Counted from the first letter of the stretch, positions 20,863-31,781 are shown. The stretch: 64,000 bases of DNA from Demequina iriomotensis (GCF_000971395.1 NZ_BBME01000012.1:62001-126000), one strand, 5' to 3'. The notes: generated by a model not told the origin, from the sequence alone. Numbers and translations are program-made.

Positions 20863-21762
20863 ATGATCATCCTGGGCGACCACCAGTACGGCAAGGCGGA
20901 GAACCGCATCGTGCGCATCGTGCGCGACACCCCGCGCCACGAGATCCGCGACGTCAACGTGAGCTCGTGCCTGCGCGGGCGGTTCGACGAGGCCCACCTC
21001 ACGGGCGACCAGGGCGCCGTCCTCCCGACCGACACGCAGAAGCAGACGTCCTACGCCTTCGCGAAGACCCTCGGCCTGGCCTCGCTCGAGCGCTACGCGC
21101 ATGCGCTCGCGGCGCACTTCGTCGACGACGTCGAGCCCGTCGACCAGGCGCGCGTCGAGCTCGAGGAGTTCGCGTGGGAGCGCGTGTCCGTGGGGGGCAC
21201 CGAGCACGACTTCTCGTGGGTGCGCTCGGGCCAGGAGGTCCGCACGGTGTCCGTCACCGTGGAGGACGGCGGCCTGTGGATCACCGGAGGGCTCAAGGAC
21301 CTGGTGGTGCTCAAGTCCTCAGGCTCCGAGTTCCACGGCTTCCTCAAGGACGAGTACACCGTCCTCGAGCCGACGTCGGACCGCATCATGGCGACCTCGC
21401 TGGTCGCGAGGTGGCGCTTTGGCGACGTGGACGTCGAGACCTTCGACTTCGACGAGGCCTACGCCGAGATCAAGGCCGCCCTGGTCGAGACCTTTGCGGG
21501 ATTCCACTCCCTCGCGCTGCAGCAGACGCTCTACGAGATGGGCAAGGCCGCGCTCGAGGCGGTGCCGGAGCTGGTCGAGGTGCGCCTGAGCGCGCCCAAC
21601 AAGCACCACTTCGCCTACAACCTGGCGCCGTTCGGCATCTCCAACGAGAACGAGGTCTTCCACGCGGACGACCGGCCCTACGGCCTCATCCAGGCGAGCG
21701 TCACCCGCGACGATGCGCCGCCCGCCGGGCCCGCGTGGGTGGGGTACAGCGGGCTCGTGTAG
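20863..21762 (+). CDS. Urate oxidase (uricase)
   Basis: Uricase oxidises urate to 5-hydroxyisourate without cofactor. The 299-residue protein is the usual size and has the two tunnelling-fold repeats. Landmarks are QYGKAENRIVRIVRD (Lys of the catalytic pair), VLPTDTQKQTSYAFAK (Thr), the substrate segment SGSEFHGFLKDEYTVL, and NKHHFAYNLAPFGISNENEVF near the C-terminus. The ATG at 20863 is preferred over a GTG nine bases earlier because it fits the -10 box and the family N-terminus. It follows allantoinase by 56 bp but has its own operator and promoter. Confidence 0.95.
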   Translation: MIILGDHQYGKAENRIVRIVRDTPRHEIRDVNVSSCLRGRFDEAHLTGDQGAVLPTDTQKQTSYAFAKTLGLASLERYAHALAAHFVDDVEPVDQARVELEEFAWERVSVGGTEHDFSWVRSGQEVRTVSVTVEDGGLWITGGLKDLVVLKSSGSEFHGFLKDEYTVLEPTSDRIMATSLVARWRFGDVDVETFDFDEAYAEIKAALVETFAGFHSLALQQTLYEMGKAALEAVPELVEVRLSAPNKHHFAYNLAPFGISNENEVFHADDRPYGLIQASVTRDDAPPAGPAWVGYSGLV

Positions 21763-21766
21763 CCGC

Positions 21767-21952
21767 TCAGCCGTCGACGACCCGGACGTTCTTGGCGAGC
21801 GTCTTGAACCGCTCGCCGTCGTCCTGGACCACCGTGATAGTGACGGCGCCCGTGGCGCTCGTCTTCACGTCGGCGACCACGCCGACCTTGCCTCGGTGCG
21901 TGCCCGCGACCACCTCGCAGCGGTCGCCGTCGCCCACCTCGGGATCCTTCAT
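21767..21952 (-). CDS. Small KOW-motif protein
   Basis: A 61-residue protein consisting almost entirely of one KOW-like beta-barrel (GDRCEVVAGTHRGKVGVVADVK), the nucleic-acid-binding module of ribosomal protein L24 and NusG. Function is unknown. The ATG at 21952 begins just before the motif; the longer open frame upstream has no similarity and was rejected. Its stop lies 5 bp from the uricase stop. Confidence 0.65.
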   Translation of the reverse strand: MKDPEVGDGDRCEVVAGTHRGKVGVVADVKTSATGAVTITVVQDDGERFKTLAKNVRVVDG

Positions 21953-22169
21953 CCCGCCAGTGTCGCACCGCGGCGCGGCGCGGGCACCACGGGTACGCGA
22001 GTCGCCGTCTCCCCACGCCGGAGCGCGGCGTGGGCCTGCGACAGAGACAACGCAGTGGTGAGCGACCTGCACTCGTCCGACCTTCCGACCACGGCACTCG
22101 AGGCGTCGCGCCCCCGGCCCGATGTCGATGGAGACGCCCCCGGGTCTGGTGGAGCGCGGCGATACCTGT

Positions 22170-22197
22170 CATTATTCGGACAATTGACGTCATAATG
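22170..22197. promoter_or_regulatory. AT-rich inverted repeat upstream of the PLC gene
   Basis: CATTAT and ATAATG arms separated by 16 bp, including a TTGACG that could act as a -35 element at 22184. This is the only AT-rich patch in the 297-bp gap (21953-22249) and probably marks the promoter of the PLC-like gene. Confidence 0.35.
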
Positions 22198-22249
22198 CGG
22201 GTCGACGTCTTGGCGCGGGCCGCGCCCGCCTATGGGGAAGGGGTGCGCC

Positions 22250-25200
22250 ATGCGCACTTCGCACGGTTCGTCCACGCTCGGTTCGATCGGACGAGCAGAC
22301 CGGAACAGGATACAGACGCCGCGTCGGCGTCGAACCCTGATGGCGGTGGCCCTGGCGACCGGTGTCGTGCTCTGCACGTCCGGGGTGATCGCGCCGGCGG
22401 CTTTCGCGGGCGATGCCAGCGGGTACAGCGATGAGGATGACAGTGTGGCGAACCTCGACTACTGGATGAGCGCACTTCCAGACGACGTCAAGTTGAGCGA
22501 ACTCTCGATACCAGGCACGCATGACTCGGCTACGTCGACGGTAACCAACGACTTTCCGCGGTTCGCCGAGACGCAAACAATGACGCTGCGGGAGCAGCTG
22601 GACTCCGGCATCCGCGAACTCGACATCCGTGCGGCAGTGCGCGTGAACGACAACAAGCTCGCCAGCGACGACTACTTCACGATTCATCACAACGCGTACG
22701 ACATCAACGAGCCCGGCACGGACCGGCAGATGACAGGCGACGATGTCATGACTGCCGTATGCGGCTTCCTTTCTGACAATCCCCGCGAGACAGTGCTTGT
22801 TCAGTGGGGTGACCTCGATCTGGTGGACGACGAGTGGGACGAGGTGGATCCTGACAGCGATCTCACGGAGGATGAGCGCAACGCACTGGTCGACTCGACC
22901 TATTCGGCCGCGCTGCGGTTGCAGATCGAGCGCTTCGAGGACCAGGGCTGCGTGTGGGACCAGGGCGGCAGCACCACCGTTCCGACGCTCGGTCAGGTGC
23001 GGGGCAAGCTCGTCCTGATCCCGCAGGCGATGGGCGCGGGCGGCTGGGGAGGATCAGCCGATCTCGACGAGTTCGGCCTCTGGTCCGCGCTCTTCTCGGG
23101 TGGAAGGGCACCGGTCGGCGGCGATGCCGTCGACACCCTCTACAACATCCCGGAGTACACGGAGAAGCTGGTCGGGAACATCAAGGCCGCAGATGCCGAT
23201 ACCGACAAGGAGCACATCTATGTCACGGGTCTGAACGCGAACACCGGGGCCAAGCCGCACAGCTTCGCGAATGGGGTCGACGGGATCGGGGCGATCGGCT
23301 ATGAGGGTCAGGGGATCAACGAGCTGATGGTGGAGTGGATGCTGGGGCTTCGGAAGATCGACGGTGATCGCGGGCTTTCGGTGTCCAAGCTGGGGATCGT
23401 CGCGATGGATTATCCCGGGGCTTCGCTGATCGAGACGATCATCGCGTACAACTACCCCCTGATCTCCGACATCGGGATACTCCAGTCAATGGCGAGCGAG
23501 GCGTTCGTGTGGTGGGGCATCCAGATCAACAACGAGGTCGACGAGATTTCGCCTGGCGATGCTGACGCCGCCAAGCGTTGGGAGGCGATGCAGAAGATCC
23601 TGGACCACTTCCTGCCGAGCTATCCCATGATCGGATGGGTGCTGCATGATCGCGACAGGCAGATCTCGTGGGACACGGGCGGCGACGGTCTCTACCTTGA
23701 TTCCAAATGGGACGAGGACTTCCGGTACATGTTCTTGTCGACGCACGGCCGCCCCGGGAACGCGGCGGGCAACAACAAGGCGATCGTCAAGGATCTCCTC
23801 ACGCAACTCTCGGGCGCGAATGCGGCCGCGCGCAGCTACTACCTTCAGAAGGAGATATCGCTGATCTATCCGGGCCGCACAGTCGCGGTCCTGGTCAAGC
23901 AGTCGCCGGGCGGCTACGACAACTGGATGTACACCTCTCCGGAGACGGCACGATACGACCAGGACGGCTTCTTGCACGTCGTCTGGGTGTACGACGCGCC
24001 TGCTCCCCCCGTACTCGAGCTGGGCGGACCGTATGACGTCAACGAGGGCGACACGATCACCCTTCGGGCCGGCGCTTCCACAGACCCGGACGGCCGTCCC
24101 ATCACGTACTGCTGGGCTACCTCGGGAGGCGTGTGCGCCAGCGGCCCGACACTCGATGTTCGCTTCGTCGACAACAACACAAAGACCTGGACGGTGAATG
24201 CGAACAATGGCGTGGCGCAGACCTCGCAAGACGTGACCGTGAGGTTCAACAACGTCGCTCCGACCGTGACCGATGTCCGAATCGACTCGCCCAAGGTGGA
24301 GAACGGAGTCGCGATCCTACGGGGAACACTGATCGATCCGGGAACCGGCGACTCACATACGCTCGTGGTCGACTGGGGAGACGGACAGCACTCGCGGGCA
24401 GAGATTCCTGCGCGCGGTGCCAGTGCTGCGGCTCACTTCCCGCTGCCCGGACTTCAGCACGTGTACCTCGACGACGGCCCGAGTGGGAATCCCTCCTACA
24501 CGTACCCCGTCCACGTGACGGTCACCGACGACGACGGCGGCATCGGAGAGGCCGACGCCGACGCCCGGGTCGACAACGTCGCCCCGACGGTTTCGGACCT
24601 GTCAGTGACGCCGGCGGTGGATGAGAACGGTCTCGCCACCGTCACGGGCACCATCTACGACATCGGCTCGCTTGATACCCATACGGTGACCGTCGACTGG
24701 GGAGACGGGCATCAATCGCACGCGGATGTCCCCGCTCACCTGGAAAGTGCGCCGTTCGCCCCTCTGCCCGACCTGACCCATCAGTACCTCGACGATCCGG
24801 CCGGCGCCTCCTCAGATGAGTACACGGTGACCGTGAACGTGACCGATGATGACGGCGGCGAATGGGAAGACACCGCGCCCGTCCGGGTCGACAACATCGC
24901 CCCGACAGTATCGGACCTGTCCGTGACACCCGTCGACGAGGACGGGGTGGCCACCCTCACCGGGACCCTCAGCGACCCCGGAATGCTCGACACCCACACC
25001 GTGACCGTCGACTGGGGCGACGGATCGGATCCGGAGGGCCACGAGCTGGATGCCGGTCAGGGGCTCCCCGATCTGACACATCAGTACCTCGACGACCCGA
25101 GCGGAACGACGGACGATTACACCGTCAACGTGAGCGTGAGCGATGACGACGGCGGCGCATCGGAAGCCGCGGCTGTCCCAGCCGAGGTGAGCAACGTCGC

Positions 25201-26554
25201 TCCGACGGTCACGGACCTCGCGGTGATACCGGTCGACGAGAACGGTGTCGCGACTCTCACCGGCACCCTCGCAGATCCCGGAACGCTCGACACCCACACG
25301 GTGACCGTCGACTGGGGTGACGGAACGGGTCCGGAAGGCCATGAGCTGGATGCGGGCGAAGGACTCCCGGAGCTGACCCACCGGTACCTCGACGACGACC
25401 CCACCGAAACCGCCTCCGATGAGTACACGGTGACGGTGACGGTGACCGATGACGACGGCGGCGAAGGAGAGGGGACCGCCACCGCCCGGGTGGACAACGT
25501 CGCCCCGGCGGTGCTCGACCTCGCAGTGACACCCGTCGCAGAGAACGCCGTCGCCACCCTCACCGGGACTCTCAGCGACCCCGGAACCCTCGACACGCAC
25601 ACCGTGACCGTCGACTGGGGCGACGGATCGGATTCGGAAAGCCACGAGCTGGCCGGGGGTGACGGTCTCCCGGAGCTGACGCACCGGTACCTCGACGACA
25701 ACCCGACGGGAACCCCCACCGACCAGTACACCGTGACCGTGACCGTGACCGATGACGACGGTGGCGCCTGGGAGGACGCCGTGACCGTCCACGTCGACAA
25801 TGTCGCACCGGTCGTGACCTTCGGGACGATCCGCGACAGCTCCGGCTACACGGTCGGGGCGGCCCCGCCGAGCGACCTCGATGTAGCTCTGCTGGGCCTG
25901 GAAATCGACGCCATCGCGACATTCGCCGACCCGGGAACGCAGGACACACACACCAGCAGCATCGACTGGGGCGATGGGACGGTGAATCCCACCCAAGGCA
26001 GCAGCCCCATCTCAGCAAGCCACCGCTACCTCACGACCGGCGAGCGAACCGTGACGATCACCGTCACCGACGATGACACCGGCGTCGGCACAGCTACGGC
26101 ATCCATCACAGTCGTCGATGCCGCGGGGGCGATCCGCATCCTCGCGGCGCATCTGCAAGGCATCGTGGACGACCCCACCGCCCCGGCGGCGACCCGTGAC
26201 GCCGCGGCATCCGCGTTGACGGTCCTGGTCGGGAACAACCCTGCCAAGACAGGAGGCGCGCTCAACGACCTCACGGCGGTCGCGAAGAACAACTTCTTCG
26301 TCAAGCTCAGGACCGCGGCCGCCACGCTCGAGGGCGCCGCACTGCACCGCGAAGCGAACCTGGTCGCACTCATCGCGAAGTCCGTGATCGTGCTCGAGAT
26401 CGACCAGTCCGCCACACACGCGACCACCGACCGCCAGACTCGTGCCGTCGCAGAAGCCAGAGCGGATGTGGCTGCGGGCGACGCCGCGACCACAGCCGCC
26501 GAAGCGATCGAGCACTACCGGACCGCGCTCATCCACCTCCGGCCCGCGCTATGA
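22250..26554 (+). CDS. Secreted PI-PLC-like protein with PKD-type repeats
   Basis: A 1434-residue exported protein. Residues 1-53: basic N-terminus, hydrophobic core and a probable signal-peptidase site after PAAFA. Residues about 65-580: phosphatidylinositol-specific phospholipase C X-type domain, with the general acid/base His91 in SIPGTHDSAT, LDSGIRELDIRA and the second His in TIHHN (146/147). A classical PKD domain (residues about 585-665) is followed by six tandem beta-sandwich repeats with LTGTLSDPG and VTVDWGDG motifs. The last 145 residues are helical. It probably cleaves a phosphoinositide-like lipid or glycan anchor outside the cell. Base composition is less GC-rich than the neighbours and IS/integrase remnants follow, suggesting acquisition. 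ATG 22250 is chosen for the GGGGAAGGGG ribosome site. Confidence 0.8.
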   Translation: MRTSHGSSTLGSIGRADRNRIQTPRRRRTLMAVALATGVVLCTSGVIAPAAFAGDASGYSDEDDSVANLDYWMSALPDDVKLSELSIPGTHDSATSTVTNDFPRFAETQTMTLREQLDSGIRELDIRAAVRVNDNKLASDDYFTIHHNAYDINEPGTDRQMTGDDVMTAVCGFLSDNPRETVLVQWGDLDLVDDEWDEVDPDSDLTEDERNALVDSTYSAALRLQIERFEDQGCVWDQGGSTTVPTLGQVRGKLVLIPQAMGAGGWGGSADLDEFGLWSALFSGGRAPVGGDAVDTLYNIPEYTEKLVGNIKAADADTDKEHIYVTGLNANTGAKPHSFANGVDGIGAIGYEGQGINELMVEWMLGLRKIDGDRGLSVSKLGIVAMDYPGASLIETIIAYNYPLISDIGILQSMASEAFVWWGIQINNEVDEISPGDADAAKRWEAMQKILDHFLPSYPMIGWVLHDRDRQISWDTGGDGLYLDSKWDEDFRYMFLSTHGRPGNAAGNNKAIVKDLLTQLSGANAAARSYYLQKEISLIYPGRTVAVLVKQSPGGYDNWMYTSPETARYDQDGFLHVVWVYDAPAPPVLELGGPYDVNEGDTITLRAGASTDPDGRPITYCWATSGGVCASGPTLDVRFVDNNTKTWTVNANNGVAQTSQDVTVRFNNVAPTVTDVRIDSPKVENGVAILRGTLIDPGTGDSHTLVVDWGDGQHSRAEIPARGASAAAHFPLPGLQHVYLDDGPSGNPSYTYPVHVTVTDDDGGIGEADADARVDNVAPTVSDLSVTPAVDENGLATVTGTIYDIGSLDTHTVTVDWGDGHQSHADVPAHLESAPFAPLPDLTHQYLDDPAGASSDEYTVTVNVTDDDGGEWEDTAPVRVDNIAPTVSDLSVTPVDEDGVATLTGTLSDPGMLDTHTVTVDWGDGSDPEGHELDAGQGLPDLTHQYLDDPSGTTDDYTVNVSVSDDDGGASEAAAVPAEVSNVAPTVTDLAVIPVDENGVATLTGTLADPGTLDTHTVTVDWGDGTGPEGHELDAGEGLPELTHRYLDDDPTETASDEYTVTVTVTDDDGGEGEGTATARVDNVAPAVLDLAVTPVAENAVATLTGTLSDPGTLDTHTVTVDWGDGSDSESHELAGGDGLPELTHRYLDDNPTGTPTDQYTVTVTVTDDDGGAWEDAVTVHVDNVAPVVTFGTIRDSSGYTVGAAPPSDLDVALLGLEIDAIATFADPGTQDTHTSSIDWGDGTVNPTQGSSPISASHRYLTTGERTVTITVTDDDTGVGTATASITVVDAAGAIRILAAHLQGIVDDPTAPAATRDAAASALTVLVGNNPAKTGGALNDLTAVAKNNFFVKLRTAAATLEGAALHREANLVALIAKSVIVLEIDQSATHATTDRQTRAVAEARADVAAGDAATTAAEAIEHYRTALIHLRPAL
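24251..26101 (+). repeat. Six tandem PKD-type coding repeats
   Basis: Units begin with AAC/AAT-GTC-GC(N)-CCG (Asn-Val-Ala-Pro) at 24251, 24575, 24893, 25193, 25496 and 25799. Spacings are 324, 318, 300, 303 and 303 bp, all multiples of three. DNA identity between the later units is high, so they are prone to recombination and copy-number change. Confidence 0.85.
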
Positions 26555-26563
26555 CGAGAAGGC

Positions 26564-26591
26564 CGCGCACGGCTCAACGTCACCGTGCGCG
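26564..26591 (+). terminator. Hairpin terminator of the PLC-like gene
   Basis: Perfect 9-bp arms (CGCGCACGG / CCGTGCGCG) and a 10-nt loop, 9 nt past the stop codon. Confidence 0.6.
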
Positions 26592-26742
26592 CACACCCGC
26601 CGGATCTGGATGAGCGCGGGCTCGTCGCCGAACGCCCACGCAGACGGGGCCGAGGTCTCCCCGACTTCGGCATGCTCGTCATCCTCTCGGGGGTCCGGAG
26701 CCGCCACCAGACCCGGGGCGCAACACGGTGGGCCGTGAAGGA
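26592..26742. other. Unassigned sequence
   Basis: Short frames exist on both strands but none has a recognisable motif or codon pattern. It is probably the degraded left part of the IS element or of the island. Confidence 0.4.
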
Positions 26743-26910
26743 CGCCAACGCCTGGCGATCATCACCTGGATCGAGAAGCCCTACCACCGACGCCGTCGCC
26801 AAGAACGTCTCGGCCGGATGACGCCCGTCGAGTGCGAGACCGTTGACGCTACCCAACACCTGGCCCTCGCTGCCTGACCACCCCGGTCAACTGATCTTGG
26901 GGCAGACCCC
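26743..26910 (+). mobile_element. Remnant of an IS3-family insertion sequence (OrfB 3' end)
   Basis: Bases 26743-26877 encode the last 44 residues of an IS3-type DDE transposase: LAIITWIEKPYHRRRRQERL then GRMTPVE and a TGA stop. The E..YH.RRRQ..LG..TP.E pattern is the classic C-terminus of that family. The bases after the stop, through a TTGGGGCAGACCCC sequence, look like the terminal repeat of such elements. Everything upstream, including the catalytic Asp residues, is missing. The right end abuts the integrase remnant, which suggests that the IS inserted into the integrase gene. Confidence 0.75.
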
Positions 26911-27573
26911 ACCTTCGTCGTTGTCTTCATCGCGCCGCACCGATTCCTGCTTCGGAACGGAGACGGCCGGCGCCGCAGCGATGATCCCGTCTCGGGCGGC
27001 CCGCCGAAGGATCATCATGAGCACGATCAACACCGGCCGAGTGATGCCGATGAAATTTGACCGAGGGTTCAACGGCGACGGGATCCTGTCGAGCCGATCC
27101 GTCATCTCCCGGATTCTGGCCTTGTCGATCTCACGGACGGGCGTGTCCCCGAACTCGGGGATCAGGTAACCATCGACCTTGCACTTGTACGCGCGGATCG
27201 TCCCTACGGCACGGCGCCTTCCGCTGCGGTTGAGCTCGACACGAATGAGCGCGATCCACCGTTCGGTGTATTCAGTGAAGCCGATTGAGCGTGCACGCTC
27301 CGCCTAGGCTTCCGCACGCCGTCGCGCAGCGAGCGCGGCAGGATGCTCCCACTCTTGGCGCGAGATCTTCGTGTGCACACTGGCCAGCCACGCGCGGGCA
27401 TCCGTCTTTGTGAGGAACGTGAGCGGCCCATCGTCCTCGGTACGCACGGTGTATGTCTCACCGTCCGGGGCAGGATACCGAGCTTGCCAGCGACCAGACG
27501 GGAGCTTCCGAAGGCTCCCCCACGCCTCCCTGCTCGCCGTCGACGAATCGATCCTTCGTGCGGGGCTCATCAT
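26911..27573 (-). pseudogene. Tyrosine-type phage integrase, broken
   Basis: Reading leftward from the ATG at 27573, the frame encodes the N-terminal arm of a phage integrase (WGSLRKLPSGRWQARY, then FLTKTDARAWLASV), interrupted by one in-frame TAG at 27304-27306. The same frame continues with the core-binding domain (FTEYTERW, GYLIPEFGDTPVREIDKARI, MMILRRAARDGIIAA). The catalytic domain with its Arg-His-Arg-Tyr residues is absent because the frame runs into the IS3 remnant near 26910. It is therefore dead through truncation and also carries a nonsense mutation. It marks a former integrative element. Confidence 0.8.
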
Positions 27574-27867
27574 GCCGTCCCGTAGTCACGAGCGGACTCA
27601 CGTGGACAGGCGCGCCATTCCGTGCCACTACATACCCAGGGGGCGCACTGAACACCTCCTGATCAGGAGTTTCTCCCGACCACTGGAGGATGAAGCTCCA
27701 CGATATGGCACGATATGGCACGAGCCCAATGGCACGACGAACCCGAGTTCCGGATGCCGAGCCACCCCGCTCTCTGGTCAAGGGCGTGCGCGTGCCACCC
27801 CCGTGCCACATCGAACGGCCATTCCTGCTCATTGCTGTCCTCCTCTGTCTCTCGAGAGAAGGCACAA
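27574..27867. other. Non-coding remainder of the island
   Basis: No gene, tRNA or attachment core is recognised. The only structure seen is a tandem duplication of CGATATGGCA at 27701-27720 and several scattered GTGCCAC/GTGGCAC words. One of these could belong to a former attachment site, but nothing proves it. Confidence 0.4.
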
Positions 27868-27909
27868 GAGAGGCCCGAATCCGCAGAATCCTGCGAATCC
27901 GGGCCTCTC
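27868..27909. terminator. Strong hairpin downstream of nrdF
   Basis: Perfect 10-bp outer arms (GAGAGGCCCG / CGGGCCTCTC) with an inner CGCAG/CTGCG stem and AATC bulges. It lies 36 bp beyond the nrdF stop and separates the nrd operon from the island. Confidence 0.8.
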
Positions 27910-27944
27910 ACCAGCCGTTTCGGGCCGGAGTCAGAATCGGGAGA

Positions 27945-28964
<1,020 letters not shown>

Positions 28965-31094
28965 CTACAGCATGCAGCTGACGCAGCCGTCGACCTCGGT
29001 GCCCTCGAGCGCCATCTGGCGGATGCGGATGTAGTAGATGGTCTTGATGCCCTTGCGCCACGCGTAGATCTGCGCCTTGTTGATGTCACGCGTGGTCGCG
29101 GTGTCCTTGAAGAACAGGGTCAGCGACAGCCCCTGGTCGACGTGCTGCGTCGCCGCGGCGTACGTGTCGATGATCTTCTCGGGGCCGATCTCGTACGCGT
29201 CCTGGAAGTACTCCAGGTTGTCGTTGTCCATGAAGGGCGCCGGGTAGTAGACGCGACCCAGCTTGCCCTCCTTGCGGATCTCGATGCGCGACGCGATCGG
29301 GTGGATCGAGGACGTCGAGTTGTTGATGTAGGAGATCGAGCCGGTGGGCGGCACGGCCTGGAGGTTCTGGTTGAAGATGCCGTCCTTCTGCACCTTCGCC
29401 TTGAGCTCGCGCCAGTCGTCCTGCGTCGGGATCGAGATGCCGGCCTCCGCGAAGATCTCCGCGACGCGGGCGGTCGCGGGGACCCACTCCTGCTCGGTGT
29501 ACTTGTCGAAGAACTCGCCCGAGGCGTACTTCGAGTTCTCGAAGCCCTCGAACGCGGTCCCCTGCTCCTTCGCGATCGTGTTCGAGGCGGCGATCGCGTG
29601 GAACAGCACCGTGTAGAAGTAGATGTTGGTGAAGTCCACACCCTCCTCGGAGCCGTAGTGGATCCGCTCGCGGCCCAGGTAGCCGTGGAGGTTCATCTGG
29701 CCGAGGCCGATCGCGTGGGCACGGTCGTTGCCGTAGCGGATCGACGGCACCGCATCGATGGCCGACTGGGTCGACACGGCGGTGAGGCCGCGCACCGCGA
29801 TCTCGACCGTCTGCGCGAGGTTGCCGCCGTCCATCGCCGTCGCGATGTTCATCGAACCGAGGTTGCAGGAGATGTCCTTGCCGGTCTCCGCGTACGTGAG
29901 GTCCTCGTTGAAGGTCGACGGGGTGTTGACCTGGAGGATCTCCGAGCAGAGGTTCGACATGTTGATGCGACCCGCGACCGGGTTGGCGTTGTTCACCGTG
30001 TCCTCGAACACGATGTACGGGTAGCCCGACTCGAACTGCAGCTCCGCGACCGTCTGGAAGAACTGGCGGGCCGAGATCTTGGTCTTGCGGATGCGCGCGT
30101 CGTCCACCATCTCGTCGTACTTCTCCGTGATGGAGATGTCGCCGAAGGGCACGCCGTAGACGCGCTCGACGTCGTACGGGCTGAAGAGGTACATCTCCTC
30201 GTTCTTGCGCGCCAGCTCGAACGTGATGTCGGGCACGACGACGCCCAGCGAGAGCGTCTTGATGCGGATCTTCTCGTCTGCATTTTCGCGCTTGGTGTCG
30301 AGGAACTTCATGATGTCCGGGTGGTGCGCCGAGAGGTACACCGCGCCCGCACCCTGGCGCGCGCCGAGCTGGTTCGCGTAGGTGAAGGAGTCCTCGAGGA
30401 GCTTCATCACGGGGATGATGCCCGAGGACTGGTTCTCGATGTGCTTGATCGGCGCGCCGGCCTCACGGATGTTCGACAGCGACAGCGCCACGCCGCCGCC
30501 GCGCTTCGACAGCTGCAGCGCGGAGTTGATGGAGCGGCCGATCGACTCCATGTTGTCCTCGATGCGCAGCAGGAAGCACGAGACGAACTCGCCGCGCTGC
30601 GCCTTGCCCGCGTTGAGGAACGTGGGGGTCGCGGGCTGGAAGCGGCCCGACACGATCTCGTCGACCAGCGCCGTGGCGAGGCCCTCGTCACCCGCGGCGA
30701 GGGTCAGCGCGACCATGACCACGCGGTCCTCGTAGCGCTCGAGGTACCGCTTGCCGTCGAAGGTCTTGAGCGTGTAGCTCGTGTAGTACTTGAAGGCGCC
30801 CAGGAAGGTCGGGAAGCGGAACTTCTTGGCGTACGCGCGCTCGGTCAGCGCCTGGATGAACGTGAAGTCGTACTGCGCGAGGACCTCGGGCTCGTAGTAC
30901 TTCTTCTCCACGAGGTAGTCGAGGCGCTCCTTGAGGGAGTGGAAGAAGACCGTGTTCTGGTTGACGTGCTGGAGGAAGTACTCGCGCGCCGCCTCGCGGT
31001 CCTTGTCGAACTGGATCTTCCCCTCGGCGTCGTAGAGGTTCAGCATCGCGTTGAGCGAGTGGTAGTCCATCCCCGTGCGCGGGGCGTCGATCAC
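28965..31094 (-). CDS. nrdE: Class Ib ribonucleotide reductase, large subunit NrdE
   Basis: The catalytic subunit reduces ribonucleoside diphosphates. Signatures seen: [21 protein letters not shown] (first active-site Cys), NMSNLCSEI (thiyl-radical Cys), LGSMN, and the C-terminal redox pair [12 protein letters not shown] that exchanges electrons with NrdH. The GTG at 31094 (709 residues) overlaps the nrdI stop as GTGA and is my choice; a GTG at 31106 or an ATG at 31073 are alternatives. The family core begins at [13 protein letters not shown]. Confidence 0.95.
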   Translation of the reverse strand: MIDAPRTGMDYHSLNAMLNLYDAEGKIQFDKDREAAREYFLQHVNQNTVFFHSLKERLDYLVEKKYYEPEVLAQYDFTFIQALTERAYAKKFRFPTFLGAFKYYTSYTLKTFDGKRYLERYEDRVVMVALTLAAGDEGLATALVDEIVSGRFQPATPTFLNAGKAQRGEFVSCFLLRIEDNMESIGRSINSALQLSKRGGGVALSLSNIREAGAPIKHIENQSSGIIPVMKLLEDSFTYANQLGARQGAGAVYLSAHHPDIMKFLDTKRENADEKIRIKTLSLGVVVPDITFELARKNEEMYLFSPYDVERVYGVPFGDISITEKYDEMVDDARIRKTKISARQFFQTVAELQFESGYPYIVFEDTVNNANPVAGRINMSNLCSEILQVNTPSTFNEDLTYAETGKDISCNLGSMNIATAMDGGNLAQTVEIAVRGLTAVSTQSAIDAVPSIRYGNDRAHAIGLGQMNLHGYLGRERIHYGSEEGVDFTNIYFYTVLFHAIAASNTIAKEQGTAFEGFENSKYASGEFFDKYTEQEWVPATARVAEIFAEAGISIPTQDDWRELKAKVQKDGIFNQNLQAVPPTGSISYINNSTSSIHPIASRIEIRKEGKLGRVYYPAPFMDNDNLEYFQDAYEIGPEKIIDTYAAATQHVDQGLSLTLFFKDTATTRDINKAQIYAWRKGIKTIYYIRIRQMALEGTEVDGCVSCML

Positions 31095-31492
31095 AGTTGC
31101 TTCCACAGGTCTTCCAATCCGTCGCGGACGGCCGTGACGTCGTCCGGGGTTCCGAAAAGCTCGAGCTTGTACAGGTGCGGCACCTTGCACTTGCTGGCGA
31201 CGATGTCGCCGGCGATGCAGTAGGCCGAACCGAAGTTGGTGTTGCCCGCGCTGATCACTCCCCTGATGTACGAGCGGTTGTGCTCGTCGTTCAGGAACTT
31301 GATGACCTGCTTGGGCACGGCGCCGCGGTCGTTGCCGCCGCCGTAGGTCGGGAGGACGAGCACGTAGGGCTCGTCGACCTTGAGAGGCTCCTCGGAGGGG
31401 TACAGCGGGATCCGGTCCGCCGGGACACCCAGCTTCTGGACGAAGCGGTGGGTGTTGCCCGAGGCCGAGCTGAAGTACACCAAGGAGGCCAT
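31091..31492 (-). CDS. nrdI: NrdI flavodoxin-like protein
   Basis: NrdI is the small flavoprotein that supplies the oxidant for assembling the Mn2-tyrosyl radical cofactor of NrdF. The 133-residue protein has the FMN phosphate loop [13 protein letters not shown], the [20 protein letters not shown] segment and [14 protein letters not shown]. An AAGGAGG-like ribosome site is absent on the strand, but the gene starts only 12 bp after nrdH and overlaps nrdE. Confidence 0.95.
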   Translation of the reverse strand: MASLVYFSSASGNTHRFVQKLGVPADRIPLYPSEEPLKVDEPYVLVLPTYGGGNDRGAVPKQVIKFLNDEHNRSYIRGVISAGNTNFGSAYCIAGDIVASKCKVPHLYKLELFGTPDDVTAVRDGLEDLWKQL

Positions 31493-31504
31493 GCGGCGGC
31501 TCGC

Positions 31505-31741
31505 TTAGGAGGCGACCCGCTCGGCCAGCGCGGCGATGCGGTCGGGCTGGAAGCCCGACCAGTGCTCGTCCCCGGCGACCACCACGGGCGCCTGCAGGTA
31601 GCCCAGCTTCATGACCGTGTCGTACGCGTCCTGGTCCTCGGTGACGTCGAAGATCTGGAACTCGAGCTCCGCGCGCTCGAGCGCCTTCTTGGTGGCGGTG
31701 CACTGCACGCAGGAGGGCTTCGAGTAGACCGAGATCGTCAT
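31505..31741 (-). CDS. nrdH: Glutaredoxin-like NrdH
   Basis: NrdH is the thioredoxin-reductase-dependent electron donor for NrdE. The 78-residue protein starts [21 protein letters not shown] with the CVQC redox motif, and has the cis-Pro segment LQAPVVV and the NrdH-specific WSGFQPDRI. The ATG at 31741 is chosen over a start 45 bases upstream because the homologous region begins there and a GAAAGGAC ribosome site precedes it. It is the first gene of the nrdHIEF operon and lies behind the NrdR boxes. Confidence 0.95.
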   Translation of the reverse strand: MTISVYSKPSCVQCTATKKALERAELEFQIFDVTEDQDAYDTVMKLGYLQAPVVVAGDEHWSGFQPDRIAALAERVAS

Positions 31742-31781
31742 GGGGACGTCCTTTCGAGAGACGAAACGAGAGACAGCAAGC

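Noticed and set aside
27730-27870. Possible tRNA or attachment-site remnant next to the integrase
   Set aside because: No acceptor stem, T-arm sequence or anticodon arm could be assembled on either strand.
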